Shown here piece after piece: positions 1 through 8,525 of a DNA stretch of 64,000 bases (positions are counted from its first letter, which is position 1; each line of letters opens with the position of its first letter). The position numbers were made by a program, and so were the translations under genes. The notes under the pieces are model-generated. The model saw only the letters and a program-made list of their open reading frames with translations. It was not told where the DNA came from and ran no database searches. The stretch is from Anaerolineales bacterium (GTDB taxonomy: Bacteria; Chloroflexota; Anaerolineae; Anaerolineales; Villigracilaceae): positions 2,294,001 to 2,358,000 of the forward strand of contig JABTTV010000001.1 of the NCBI GenBank assembly GCA_015075725.1, read 5' to 3'.

Positions 1-623
1 CATTTATTCGCGGAGGAATCAACACCGGTATCGGAGCCGCTCATGGATGGGACCCGGTCGGGAATCAATTTCGCGTAACGCGTTCCCGCGGATTTTGGCT
101 TCGCACTCTGGATGGACGTCCCGCCTCGGAGGCGTACGCAAGTTTATTCGGTTATCCCCCCCGCGATTGGGCATTCCCGCCGCTCAGCTATCTTGCGCGT
201 TTGTACCCGCTCGGCATGGAACAGCAGGATGGATTGGTTGTGCGTGCGCCGATCCGCGTGGAGGCGGACGGGAGTTTCCGCATGAACGCCGCCATTCGCG
301 ATGGCGTGGACGCGTTCCTGCTTGTGGGAAGTCCCGCCTCTTGCGAACGTGCCGCCAAGACGGCCGCCCAGCAAGCCTTGCTTAAACTTGGGGATGCAAA
401 ACCCCGCCTCGCCCTCGTGCTGGTGGATGTTGCCTGGCAAATGCTGCTCAAAGCCCATCCCGGCGCGGAGATTGCCGCGGTGCAGGAGATCCTCGGTGAG
501 TCCGTTCCGGTTGCCGGGGGATATACGCTGGGGCAGGTGGTAACTCCGGATGAGGAATCCAAACCAAAGTTCCTTAATCAACACATCGTGGTCGTTGTTT
601 TTGGCGAACCGAAGGAAGATTGA
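1..623 (+). CDS. FIST domain protein, C-terminal part (5' end outside window)
   Basis: The frame is open from base 3 with no start, so the gene begins before the window; about 206 residues are visible. The text GWDPVGNQFRVTRS followed by a LRTLDGRPASEAY segment and a later FLLVGSPASC segment is the usual end of a FIST_N module plus FIST_C. FIST proteins are thought to be small-ligand sensors in signal transduction and are found alone or fused to output domains; no output domain is seen here. A hairpin with a T-run at 713-740 ends the unit, so it is not co-transcribed with the following lipoprotein gene. The family call is good; the ligand is unknown. Confidence 0.72.
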   Translation, partial: FIRGGINTGIGAAHGWDPVGNQFRVTRSRGFWLRTLDGRPASEAYASLFGYPPRDWAFPPLSYLARLYPLGMEQQDGLVVRAPIRVEADGSFRMNAAIRDGVDAFLLVGSPASCERAAKTAAQQALLKLGDAKPRLALVLVDVAWQMLLKAHPGAEIAAVQEILGESVPVAGGYTLGQVVTPDEESKPKFLNQHIVVVVFGEPKED

Positions 624-712
624 GACAAGTTGGAAAACGGCATTTATCATGAAGATGGTCGGGAAGAATTCGAAAAGAATCGATCCAAAAGCGAATGCAA
701 AATAGTACAATG

Positions 713-740
713 AACTGGCTGAAATGCCAGTTTTGTTTTT
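713..740 (+). terminator. Rho-independent terminator after the FIST gene
   Basis: Perfect 7-bp arms AACTGGC/GCCAGTT around a 6-base loop are followed by TTTTGTTTTT. It lies about 90 bases after the FIST stop codon and just before the next ribosome binding site. Confidence 0.7.
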
Positions 741-753
741 GAAAGGATGAAGG

Positions 754-1488
754 ATGAGCCGCCTGCTTTTCATCTCGATGGTCCTGATTGTTTCTGCCTG
801 CACCCCGCCTGTGGATGCGCCGCTTCCGCCAACGTCCATCTTCACATCCGCGCCAGCGCAGCCGACTGAGCCGCAAATCCTTCCTGCGATTACTCCACCT
901 TTGATGATTCCCACATCCACTCCAGATCCCCAGACGCCTCTTTCGCTTAACGATATCCCGGCATATCTCACTTCCGTTCCTGAGAATTTCAATCCCGATT
1001 TTTGTCAGGACACCCGCGCCCTTCAATTGCTCCACGACCTGCAATCTGCGATCCAAAATAAGGACGGGAAATTGCTTGCCTCGCTCGTGAGTCCGAGCAC
1101 AGGAGTGGGCGTGCGCTTCATCCGCGAAGGAAAGGTCGTGACATATTTCGACAATATCAAATTCGTCTTCGAGACCACCTATGAAGCGGATTGGGGTCTT
1201 GGCGCGGGGAGCGGACTTCCTGTGAAAGGATCGTTCCAGGAGATCGTCCTGCCTTCGCTTGAACTGGTTTTTTCATCCAACCCGGTCCTTGCTTGCAATG
1301 AGTTGAGAACCGGCGGTGCGACGTATCTTCCCGATTGGCCCTATCAAGGCATGGATTTTTACTCCGTGCATTTTCCCGGCACAATTGAATTTGATGGATT
1401 GAATTGGGAGACCTGGGCAGTGGGGATGGTCTGGCAGTCGGGAAAGCCCATGCTCGCCGCGCTCATCCATTTTGCGTGGGAACCGTAA
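754..1488 (+). CDS. Hypothetical lipoprotein
   Basis: The 244-residue product starts with a short lipoprotein signal whose lipobox reads LIVSAC, so the mature protein should be anchored by a lipidated Cys near residue 16. A Pro/Thr/Ser-rich linker follows (about 17-75), then a globular part of about 165 residues that I do not recognise; it has two cysteines (about 89 and 175) that could pair outside the cell. The start is supported by AAGGATGAAGG directly upstream. It is a single gene between a terminator and the divergently regulated fur-cbi unit. Secretion is well supported; function is unknown. Confidence 0.65.
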   Translation: MSRLLFISMVLIVSACTPPVDAPLPPTSIFTSAPAQPTEPQILPAITPPLMIPTSTPDPQTPLSLNDIPAYLTSVPENFNPDFCQDTRALQLLHDLQSAIQNKDGKLLASLVSPSTGVGVRFIREGKVVTYFDNIKFVFETTYEADWGLGAGSGLPVKGSFQEIVLPSLELVFSSNPVLACNELRTGGATYLPDWPYQGMDFYSVHFPGTIEFDGLNWETWAVGMVWQSGKPMLAALIHFAWEP

Positions 1489-1601
1489 AACCGTCCGAGT
1501 TCGCATAGAGATCCTGTTTGACCCCGATTCCCTTCATCAACTGGCGAGGGGAATTTTTGTTTGTAAGAAATACTCGTGTGTGATAATCTATGAAATAGGC
1601 A

Positions 1602-1619
1602 ATTGCAAAAAGTTGCAAT
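1602..1619 (+). promoter_or_regulatory. Nur/Fur-like operator upstream of the fur-cbiMQO operon
   Basis: Perfect inverted repeat ATTGCAA-AAAG-TTGCAAT, ending immediately before the AAGGAGAG ribosome binding site. A plausible -10 (GATAAT, 1582-1587) lies 15 bases upstream, so a bound repressor would block early transcription. The Streptomyces nickel-uptake regulator Nur is known to bind tTGCaa-N5-ttGCAA; this site has N4. The link to the adjacent Fur-family gene is inference. Confidence 0.55.
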
Positions 1620-1632
1620 AAGGAGAGAATGT

Positions 1633-2061
1633 ATGACCTGCGCCGAAGAGTACACCCCCCCACTCCGCGCCCGCGGCTACCGAATGACGCCTCAGCGGCT
1701 GGCGATTTTGCATGTGCTTCATCACGACGGAGGACATCTTTTACCGGCCGAGGTCTATGAACAGGCGCGGCGGCAATTGCCCCGATTGACCGAGCCAACC
1801 GTGTACCGCACACTCGAATTCCTTGCGGAGAATGGGTTGGCACGCCCTGGGTTGACAGGCAACGGGCATCTTTCGTATGAGATCGCGCGGCATGAGCATC
1901 ATCATCTGGTCTGCCGCCGGTGCGGGAGTGAATTGGAGGTCGATCATAATATTTTGAAATCCATGTATGCACGTTTGGAATTGGAAAGCGGCTATCGGCT
2001 CACCGACAGCCATCTGACTTTTTTTGGTCTTTGTCCCGATTGTCAAAAAGGAGAGTTATAA
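1633..2061 (+). CDS. Fur-family metalloregulator (Nur-like by context)
   Basis: The 142-residue protein has the Fur fold: an N-terminal winged helix containing MTPQRLAIL and a TVYRTLEFLAENGL recognition region, then a HEHHHLVCRRCG segment with the CxxC structural-zinc pair and a second CPDC pair at the C-terminus. Fur proteins are dimeric repressors that bind DNA when loaded with metal. The start at 1633 is preferred over an upstream TTG because AAGGAGAG precedes it. The stop is one base before cbiM, so regulator and transporter are co-transcribed. The neighbouring Ni/Co transporter and the TTGCAA operator favour a nickel or cobalt sensor over an iron or zinc sensor; sequence alone does not settle this. 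Confidence 0.85.
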   Translation: MTCAEEYTPPLRARGYRMTPQRLAILHVLHHDGGHLLPAEVYEQARRQLPRLTEPTVYRTLEFLAENGLARPGLTGNGHLSYEIARHEHHHLVCRRCGSELEVDHNILKSMYARLELESGYRLTDSHLTFFGLCPDCQKGEL

Positions 2062-2062
2062 C

Positions 2063-2998
2063 ATGTTGTATTCACCTGCCCCTCTTCATATCCCGGATGG
2101 CTTCCTAAGCCTGATTGTCTCCATCATTTGCTGGGTCATCACCGCCCTCACGCTTGGCGCGGCGATCTCCCGCACGAATAAATCCCTTGGCGAGAGGCAA
2201 ATCCCGCTCATGGGCGTAATGGCAGCGTTTATCTTCGCAGCGCAGATGATCAACTTCCCTGTGGCGGGCGGCACCTCCGGGCATTTGCTCGGCGGCGCGT
2301 TGGCGGCAATCGTTCTCGGTCCCTGGGCGGGGATGTTGGTGATGACCGCGGTCATTGCCGTGCAGGCGCTTCTCTTCCAGGACGGCGGCTTGCTCGTGAT
2401 GGGCGCGAACATCCTCAACATGGGTCTCGTCACCGCCGCCATCGGTTATGGATTGTATCGCTCGGTGAGCGGCGGTACTAAAACCGCCAGATTAGGTGTG
2501 GCTGGTGTCGCCGCCTGGCTTTCAGTGATGGCTGGCGCGCTGCTTACCTCCCTGCAATTATGGTTGAGCGGAACTTCCCAGCTCGGCATTGTCATCCCGG
2601 CAATGCTTGGCGTCCATGCTCTTATCGGTGTCGGCGAAGCGCTCATCACAGTATTTGCCCTGGCGTTCATCATGCAGACCCGGCCCGACCTGTTGGGCGA
2701 AGGTTCAGAATCCTCCAAAGCCGGGCGCGGATGGATCTACGCCGGGGGCTTGATCTCACTTCTCGTCGTCCTGCTTTCACCATTCGCCTCTGCCGACCCA
2801 GACGGGTTGGAGCGCGTTGCAATCAACATGGGCTTCATCGACACCGGTCGGTCCGCGCCATATGAGATCATTCCCGATTACACACTGCCCTTCCTTGGAG
2901 AAACGGCGCTTTCAACCGTTCTTGCCGGAGTGGTGGGGATTGTCGTTGTCGGCATACTCATCGTCCTTGTCGGACGCGGAATGAAGGCGAAGTCGTAA
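2063..2998 (+). CDS. cbiM: CbiM-type Ni/Co ECF transporter S component fused to a PDGLE (CbiN/NikN-like) domain
   Basis: The 311-residue membrane protein carries the family hallmark HIPDGFLS near the N-terminus and a conserved GGTSGHLLGG loop with a likely metal-ligand His, followed by several membrane helices. After about residue 230 there is a second module starting PDGLERVA and ending in a final helix, the PDGLE domain that replaces separate CbiN/NikN. It captures the metal ion and works with CbiQ and CbiO in the cytoplasmic membrane. Oddly, the His of HIPDGF is residue 9 rather than residue 2, and no start codon directly precedes it. It starts one base after the Fur-family gene. Confidence 0.88.
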   Translation: MLYSPAPLHIPDGFLSLIVSIICWVITALTLGAAISRTNKSLGERQIPLMGVMAAFIFAAQMINFPVAGGTSGHLLGGALAAIVLGPWAGMLVMTAVIAVQALLFQDGGLLVMGANILNMGLVTAAIGYGLYRSVSGGTKTARLGVAGVAAWLSVMAGALLTSLQLWLSGTSQLGIVIPAMLGVHALIGVGEALITVFALAFIMQTRPDLLGEGSESSKAGRGWIYAGGLISLLVVLLSPFASADPDGLERVAINMGFIDTGRSAPYEIIPDYTLPFLGETALSTVLAGVVGIVVVGILIVLVGRGMKAKS

Positions 2999-3004
2999 TA
3001 TTTC

Positions 3005-3796
3005 ATGCACTTCGACGCTTTTGACCGTTACCACGATCATGATAGTTTCATCCACCGCCTCGACCCGCGCGTGAAGGTCGTGGTGACGGTCGTCTTTATC
3101 GTCTCCAATGCGCTGCTCCCCGACGGCGCGTGGTTCGCGTTTGGGTTTGCCTGGTTGTTTCTGCTATTTTGCAATCTGTTCTCGAAATTGGGATATACCT
3201 ACACACTGAAACGCTCCATCATTGCTTTACCCTTTGCCTTGATCGCCATCACCGTTTTATTCTCGATCCCTGGCAACCCGATTTCCACTATCCGCTTTCT
3301 CATGTGGGATTTCACCATCACCGACGCCGGACTGCTTCGTTTTATCAGTATCCTTATCCGCTCGTGGCTTTCGGTGCAGATGGCAATCCTGCTCGTCGCT
3401 GTCACCCGCTTCCCGGATCTGGTTCACGCCCTCGAGCACTTGCGCGTGCCCGCGATCCTCACGACCATCATTGCATTTCTCTATCGATATCTTTTCGTGC
3501 TGACGGATGAAGTCTTCCGTCTGCTTCGGGCGAGGGAGAGCCGCTCGGCGGCCGCGCCAGGTTCGAGATCCGGGGGAGCCGTGATGTGGCGGGCAAAAAT
3601 CGCCGGGAATATGGCAGGTCAATTATTCCTGAGAAGTTACGAACGCAGTGACCGCATCTATAATGCCATGCTGGCGCGCGGATATGCCGGTCATCTCTAT
3701 ACGTTGAATCCGCACGAGATGAAATCCGCAGATTATTATGCGACCGCCTTTTCGATTGCGGTCATTTTTCTCATGCAGGTGATTGGAAGGTTTTAA
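3005..3796 (+). CDS. cbiQ: CbiQ, transmembrane (EcfT) subunit of the Ni/Co ECF transporter
   Basis: This 263-residue integral membrane protein begins MHFDAFDRYH, has the conserved early HRLDPRVK segment, and carries two Ala-Arg-Gly-type coupling motifs in its second half (RARESRS and MLARGYAG) that contact the ATPase in this family. It couples ATP hydrolysis by CbiO to release of metal from CbiM. It starts 6 bases after cbiM and its TAA overlaps the cbiO ATG by one base, a tightly packed operon. Confidence 0.9.
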   Translation: MHFDAFDRYHDHDSFIHRLDPRVKVVVTVVFIVSNALLPDGAWFAFGFAWLFLLFCNLFSKLGYTYTLKRSIIALPFALIAITVLFSIPGNPISTIRFLMWDFTITDAGLLRFISILIRSWLSVQMAILLVAVTRFPDLVHALEHLRVPAILTTIIAFLYRYLFVLTDEVFRLLRARESRSAAAPGSRSGGAVMWRAKIAGNMAGQLFLRSYERSDRIYNAMLARGYAGHLYTLNPHEMKSADYYATAFSIAVIFLMQVIGRF

Positions 3797-4551
3797 TGCC
3801 GGTTACACATCTTACGAGTCGTTTTATTGCGCCTGAATGCGACGGTGACATCCTTGCCGTAAACGATCTTTATTTTTCGTACCCCGATGGGCATGCCGCC
3901 TTGAACGGGGTTTCATTGAAACTTTGCGAAAGCGATAAGGTCGCGCTGGTGGGGCCAAACGGCGCCGGCAAATCGACATTGATGCTGCATTTGAACGGGA
4001 TCCTGACAGGGCGCGGCGATGTGGAGATCGTCGGCAAACGCCTCACCCGGGACAATCTGCCGTTGATCCGCTCCATGGTTGGACTCGTTTTTCAAAATCC
4101 GGACGACCAGCTTTTCTCACCGACCGTCTTCGAGGATGTGGCGTTTGGTCCGCTGCACATGGGCTTGCCTGAGGTGGAGGTCCGCTCTCGGGTGGATGCG
4201 GCGCTCGAAGCTGTGCGAATGAATTCGTACCGGGATCGTTTATCCCATCATTTGAGCGTGGGTGAGAAGAAACGCATTGCGATTGCGACCGTGCTTTCGA
4301 TGCAGCCGAGATTGCTGGTCTTGGACGAACCTTCGGCGGGCCTCGACCCACGTGCTCGGCGGACTTTGATCAATCTCCTGCGTGAACTGCCGATTACCAT
4401 GCTCGTCTCAACCCACGATATGAAAATGGTGCAGGAACTCTTTCCTCGCACGGTAGTGATGGATGAGGGGCGGGTGGTCGCGGACGGCGCAACAGCGGAT
4501 ATCTTGGATAACGAAGGATTGCTTACGGCGCACGGGCTGGAGAAGCCGTGA
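3796..4551 (+). CDS. cbiO: CbiO, ATP-binding subunit of the Ni/Co ECF transporter
   Basis: The 251-residue ABC ATPase shows Walker A GPNGAGKST (about 53-61), a Q-loop FQNPDDQLFSP, the signature LSVGEKKR, Walker B LLVLDEPSAGLDP and the switch histidine in STHD. The PDDQ after the Q-loop is typical of energy-coupling-factor ATPases. It probably acts as a homodimer under CbiQ. Its ATG shares a base with the cbiQ stop, and a bidirectional terminator follows at 4588-4619. Confidence 0.92.
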   Translation: MPVTHLTSRFIAPECDGDILAVNDLYFSYPDGHAALNGVSLKLCESDKVALVGPNGAGKSTLMLHLNGILTGRGDVEIVGKRLTRDNLPLIRSMVGLVFQNPDDQLFSPTVFEDVAFGPLHMGLPEVEVRSRVDAALEAVRMNSYRDRLSHHLSVGEKKRIAIATVLSMQPRLLVLDEPSAGLDPRARRTLINLLRELPITMLVSTHDMKMVQELFPRTVVMDEGRVVADGATADILDNEGLLTAHGLEKP

Positions 4552-4587
4552 AGTGAATATTATAAATAAAAATGAAACTTAAAACGC

Positions 4588-4619
4588 AAAAGCGCCCCTG
4601 ATTTCTCAGAGGCGCTTTT
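4588..4619. terminator. Bidirectional terminator between cbiO and metK
   Basis: AAAAGCGCC and GGCGCTTTT form perfect 9-bp arms around a 14-base loop that can itself pair in part. The flanking A and T runs let it work for both convergent operons. Confidence 0.8.
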
Positions 4620-4645
4620 ACTTTCCACTTTCTACTCGCTACAAA

Positions 4646-5857
4646 CTACACCCCGGCCGCTTTCTTCAAAGCATCCGCCTTGTCCGTGCGCTCCCAGGGG
4701 AATTCAATGTCGTCGCGGCCGAAGTGACCATACGCCGCCGTCTTGCGGTAGATCGGCTTGCGCAACCCCAAGTCGCGGATGATCGCGCCGGGTCGCAGAT
4801 CGAAGTGCTCGTCGATCAGTTTGGCGATCTTTTCGTCTGCGATTTTGGCTGTGCCGAAGGTCTCCACGTTGACGGAGAGTGGGCGGGCAACGCCGATGGC
4901 GTAGGCGACCTGAACTTCCACGCGGTCAGCCAAACCAGCCGCAACGACGTTCTTCGCCACGTAACGAGCCGCATACGCCGCGGAGCGGTCCACTTTCGTG
5001 GGGTCTTTGCCTGAAAATGCCCCGCCGCCGTGACGGCCCATGCCGCCGTAAGTGTCGACGATGATCTTGCGCCCGGTCACACCGGCATCGCCCATCGGAC
5101 CGCCGACCACGAAACGTCCCGTCGGGTTTACGTACACCTTCAGATTCTTGTCTACAAATTCCTTGGGCAGGGTCTTCATGATGAGTTCTTCAGTGATAGA
5201 TTCGGTGATCTCGTTCTGCGAGACATCCGGCGCGTGCTGGGTGGAGATCAAAACCGTATCCACACGAACGGGTTTGCCCTTGGAGTATTCGATGGTCACC
5301 TGGCTCTTGGCATCGGGCCTCAGCCACTTGATCGCGCCGCTTTTGCGAAGTTCGCTCTGCTTGCGGGTAAGTTTGTGAGCCAGATAGATCGGCATCGGCA
5401 TCAGGGTCGGGGTTTCGTTGCAGGCATAACCGAACATCATGCCCTGGTCGCCCGCGCCGATCGCCTCCACCTCAGCTTCGGTCATTTCGCCGGATTTGGC
5501 TTCGAGCGCCTTGTCAACGCCCATGGCGATATCGCCGGACTGTTTTGCGATGGCGACCAACACGCCGCATGACGTGCCGTCGAAACCTTTTTCGCTCGAG
5601 TCGTAGCCGATCTCATTGACGGTCTTGCGTACCAATTCATCGTAATTGAACTGGGCGTTGGTGGTGATCTCGCCGAGCAGCATCACGTAACCGGTCTTGA
5701 CGGCGGTTTCGCAGGCCACGCGCGAACGCGGGTCCTGTTCGAGGCAGGCATCCAGCACGGCATCCGAGACCTGGTCGCAGATCTTGTCGGGATGTCCTTC
5801 CGTCACTGATTCCGATGTGAACATCAGCTTGGGGGAGGTCATAAAAGTATTGCTCAT
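4646..5857 (-). CDS. metK: S-adenosylmethionine synthetase
   Basis: The 403-residue enzyme makes S-adenosylmethionine from methionine and ATP in the cytoplasm. Visible family motifs are [13 protein letters not shown], the [12 protein letters not shown] hexapeptide region and the P-loop-like [16 protein letters not shown]. Length is normal. The gene is single, read leftwards, and has a long 5' leader holding a SAM-I riboswitch and an attenuating terminator, so its expression should fall when SAM is abundant, as known for S-box genes. The AAGGAGAAACAAA ribosome binding site supports the start. Confidence 0.97.
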   Translation of the reverse strand: MSNTFMTSPKLMFTSESVTEGHPDKICDQVSDAVLDACLEQDPRSRVACETAVKTGYVMLLGEITTNAQFNYDELVRKTVNEIGYDSSEKGFDGTSCGVLVAIAKQSGDIAMGVDKALEAKSGEMTEAEVEAIGAGDQGMMFGYACNETPTLMPMPIYLAHKLTRKQSELRKSGAIKWLRPDAKSQVTIEYSKGKPVRVDTVLISTQHAPDVSQNEITESITEELIMKTLPKEFVDKNLKVYVNPTGRFVVGGPMGDAGVTGRKIIVDTYGGMGRHGGGAFSGKDPTKVDRSAAYAARYVAKNVVAAGLADRVEVQVAYAIGVARPLSVNVETFGTAKIADEKIAKLIDEHFDLRPGAIIRDLGLRKPIYRKTAAYGHFGRDDIEFPWERTDKADALKKAAGV

Positions 5858-5871
5858 TTTGTTTCTCCTTG

Positions 5872-5911
5872 TAAATGAAAATTGCCCTTTCAGACGAGCA
5901 GAAAGGGCAAT
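5872..5911 (-). terminator. Riboswitch-controlled attenuator of metK
   Basis: Read on the minus strand, ATTGCCCTTTC and GAAAGGGCAAT form perfect 11-bp arms with a 9-base loop, followed by TTTTCATTT. It sits between the SAM aptamer and the metK ribosome binding site, the standard place for the expression platform of a transcriptional S-box switch. The T-run is short. Confidence 0.75.
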
Positions 5912-5932
5912 ACAAGCGTTGCTATATTTACC

Positions 5933-6047
5933 CTCTCATCTCCCAGAACATCCGTCTGTCGGAATTGGCACCTGGTGCGCGGTTTTGAATCGCTCACTGG
6001 TTGTCGAGGCATCATCGGGCCGTTCCCTCCGCCTCTCTGGATAAGAG
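5933..6047 (-). ncRNA. SAM-I (S-box) riboswitch aptamer
   Basis: On the minus strand the leader has P1 arms CTCTTATC and GATGAGAG, then the highly conserved GAGGCGGAGGGA, GGCCCGATGA and CAACC blocks, a P3 hairpin around GCACCAGGTGC and a final P4. This order and spacing match the S-box consensus that binds S-adenosylmethionine. Lying ahead of metK, it gives product feedback on SAM synthesis. Bases between it and the start codon contain the attenuator. Confidence 0.92.
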
Positions 6048-6078
6048 CGTCTTTACGGGACTATATTGTTGCGCGCTG

Positions 6079-6107
6079 ATAATACCATAGCAAAAAATGA
6101 GCGTCAA
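6079..6107 (-). promoter_or_regulatory. Sigma-70-type promoter of metK
   Basis: Read on the minus strand: -35 TTGACG, 17-base spacer, -10 TATTAT, ending about 30 bases before the SAM riboswitch P1 stem. The rest of the 331-base gap (5858-6188) is riboswitch, attenuator and the 3' flank of metK's promoter; I see nothing else in it. Confidence 0.75.
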
Positions 6108-6188
6108 TAAATTTTCAGGACGAAAGCCACGGCTCGAACGAAGCCGGAGCCTGTTTCGGGTTTATCAAGCTTTATCTCCCCCTGAGCG

Positions 6189-7136
6189 TTATCTGTCATC
6201 CTCCGCGCAGCGAAACCCGATTCGATTCGAACTCTTGCCGTAATAAGCAATATCGTCCGGAAGCACAGATGGGTCTGGACCCTCGAGAAAACTGCGATTC
6301 GCCAGCCTCAGAAAAATGCCGTCCTCCTGAAATGACCCGCCGCGGATCACACGCAGGTCACTGCGCGCCTCCTCCCTTGTGGGTCCCTGCGGGTTGTCGA
6401 GCGTGGAAACTGCATAGTAGTTTGGCTTGTAATAGTCCGCCACCCACTCCCAAACGTTCCCCGCCATATCCAATATCCCGTACGGACTCGCTCCCTCGGC
6501 ATACGAACCGACGCGCATCGTATCGCCCACGATGTTCAACGAGTTGGAGTTGTATTCATTGGGAAGCTCGTCGCCCCAGGGAAAGTTGCGTTTATCGTCT
6601 CCGCGCGCAGCCCGTTCCCATTCCGCTTCGGTAGGCAGGCGTCGCCCCGCCCATTGACAGTAGGCATTCGCATCGTACCAGGCGATATTGACCACGGGAT
6701 AATCGCGGAATTCCGGGTTGCCGAAATAATCCTCGCGGTTATCTGAACGGAATTCCTTTGGGAGGCGGCATACTCCCGCGCGTACGCAGAGTTCGAACAT
6801 GCCGTTCGTCACTTCCACCTGGTCCATCCAAAACGAATCGATGAAGACTTCGCGCGCGGGTTGCTCGTCGTTTTCGCGGTATACGTCCATGCCGCCCATG
6901 AAGAACGTCCCGCTGGGAATTTGAATCTGCGTCATGCCGTCTTTTGGCGAGATGCGAATCGTATCCGGCGTGGGTGTAATGGTGGGTAGAGATGTCCCCG
7001 TTGGAGAAGGAATCGCCGTTTCTGTTGGCGGAAGGGGTGTGGAGGAAGGGGGCAGGGTTGCTTCGGGCGTCGGAGTCGATGCGGGCTGGCATGCCGAAAT
7101 GAAGAGAATGATGAACGGTAGTATTTTCTTTATCAT
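6189..7136 (-). CDS. FGE/SUMF1-fold lipoprotein
   Basis: The 315-residue protein has a lipoprotein signal ending LFISAC, a Thr/Pro-rich linker to about residue 65, then a formylglycine-generating-enzyme-like domain: IPSGTFFMGG, VNIAWYDANAYCQWAGRRLP, GNVWEWVADYY, VIRGGSF and the ending RIGFRCAED. In true FGE the CRSAxR segment carries a catalytic Cys; here the equivalent reads LRLANRS, so formylglycine synthesis is unlikely and a structural or binding role on the cell surface is more plausible. It is followed 26 bases upstream by the C39 peptidase gene on the same strand. Confidence 0.82.
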   Translation of the reverse strand: MIKKILPFIILFISACQPASTPTPEATLPPSSTPLPPTETAIPSPTGTSLPTITPTPDTIRISPKDGMTQIQIPSGTFFMGGMDVYRENDEQPAREVFIDSFWMDQVEVTNGMFELCVRAGVCRLPKEFRSDNREDYFGNPEFRDYPVVNIAWYDANAYCQWAGRRLPTEAEWERAARGDDKRNFPWGDELPNEYNSNSLNIVGDTMRVGSYAEGASPYGILDMAGNVWEWVADYYKPNYYAVSTLDNPQGPTREEARSDLRVIRGGSFQEDGIFLRLANRSFLEGPDPSVLPDDIAYYGKSSNRIGFRCAEDDR

Positions 7137-7162
7137 GGATACGAATTTACCAATTTATAAAC

Positions 7163-8416
7163 TTATTGCACCAGTTGCATTGCCTTGTTTGCCTGATCTT
7201 CGAAGAAGTTCGGGTTGATCGAATCCGCTTTCTGCCAGGCTTTAAGCGCCCCGTCGTAATCGCCCGCGCGGTATAGACCGAAACCATACCACAACCATGC
7301 TTCTTCAGACATTTCCGTCACACCGCGGGCGTAATTCGTAAGCGCGAGCAGGTCGTCGTTACGGCCCGAATGGAAGTAGGCAAGGAATGGACCGAATTGA
7401 TAACGGAACATCCTTAAGGGCAATCCCAACTCGCGAGCTTTATCGTACGCGCGCCCGGCTTCGTCATAGCGTTCGAAATAGGTAAGGTTGCTCCCATAGT
7501 TGAACCAGTCGAAGGCGTCGGCGTTGGGGTCGGAGATCAGGGATTCGGTGTATGAAAGGACTCGTTGCCGATTCAAGTTCGGGTCCCAGTCTGAGCCGAG
7601 AAGGGTTTTTACTTCCTCCTCGAATTGTGGGAAATAGATCAAAAGATAGATGTTATTGAACGGTTTCCATTCCTTCTCGAGTTGGGAATAGGTGATCGTG
7701 AGATCTGGTCCGTGATAGGAATCCTGCACGGTGAATTCCTGAGCCGAGTCGTCGTATGCGGTGATAAGCAGGTAATGCGCCGCCCAAAGATCGTCGGTTG
7801 GACCGAGCGCATCGCCGGGATCGAGCGAGGTGACCGATTCGACAATGACCGGGTAATTCGCCGACAGCAGGCGCTTGAGAATTTCGATGCTTCCGCCCAC
7901 GCGATATTCAAGGTTGAGCCACCCGGCCTGCGTGCGGACGTAGTAGCGAAGTTCCTCCGGGTTTACGTTGCGGTCGCCACTAATAGGTTTGATGAGATTC
8001 GAGATGTCGGTTTGATTCCCCTCCCAGCCATATAATTGCAGCGCCATCGAAAGCGTGGCGGGACCGCAATTATTCGCCGTTTGTTTTTCGTATTCCGGCG
8101 ATTTGATTGATGCCTGCGTCGGCAGCGGGGGGAAGGTGGAAGTTGGGGTGACCGCTGGCAGGGTTTGCACAGCGACGGTGTTTGTAATTGCGATAGTCGG
8201 CGTGACAGGCTGTGGCGTAACGGGCAGGGCCGTTGGCACGGGACCAATGGGATCGATCACGTTCTTTACGTAAACTTGAAGAACGTCCAACCGCCAGTCG
8301 AGGCGCGACTTGACGGCGGGGATTTGATAGATCAATACAACCAGCAGGAGCAGGCCTGCGCCCCCGATAACCATGTTTCTGACTTTTTGGGACATGCGCG
8401 TGAGTTTACCATGCAT
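7163..8416 (-). CDS. Membrane-anchored C39-like peptidase with TPR tail
   Basis: Residues 12-32 form a signal anchor, then a Pro/Thr linker to about 105. A papain-fold C39-type domain follows, with catalytic Cys about 117 in NNCGPA, the His region WAAHYLLITAYDD, and a QDSYHGPDLTITY segment. The last 120 residues hold TPR-like helices (ADAFDWFNYGSNL, YGFGLYRAGDYDGALKAWQK). The peptidase part should face outwards. No substrate gene is adjacent; the FGE-fold lipoprotein downstream may share the transcript. An alternative start is ATG 8395. Neither start has a clear ribosome binding site. Confidence 0.75.
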   Translation of the reverse strand: MHGKLTRMSQKVRNMVIGGAGLLLLVVLIYQIPAVKSRLDWRLDVLQVYVKNVIDPIGPVPTALPVTPQPVTPTIAITNTVAVQTLPAVTPTSTFPPLPTQASIKSPEYEKQTANNCGPATLSMALQLYGWEGNQTDISNLIKPISGDRNVNPEELRYYVRTQAGWLNLEYRVGGSIEILKRLLSANYPVIVESVTSLDPGDALGPTDDLWAAHYLLITAYDDSAQEFTVQDSYHGPDLTITYSQLEKEWKPFNNIYLLIYFPQFEEEVKTLLGSDWDPNLNRQRVLSYTESLISDPNADAFDWFNYGSNLTYFERYDEAGRAYDKARELGLPLRMFRYQFGPFLAYFHSGRNDDLLALTNYARGVTEMSEEAWLWYGFGLYRAGDYDGALKAWQKADSINPNFFEDQANKAMQLVQ

Positions 8417-8525
8417 GGATGAATGGCAATTAAGATGGGAAATTGGAGATTATCCCCGCTGTTTAACTTGGATGATGACTTTTTTGACTTGACTTCGAAT
8501 CTCCACGCAATTATCATGAAATCAA

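Noticed and set aside
1489..1632. Cobalamin riboswitch upstream of the cbi operon
   Set aside because: The leader is short and lacks a B12-box; only the TTGCAA palindrome is present.
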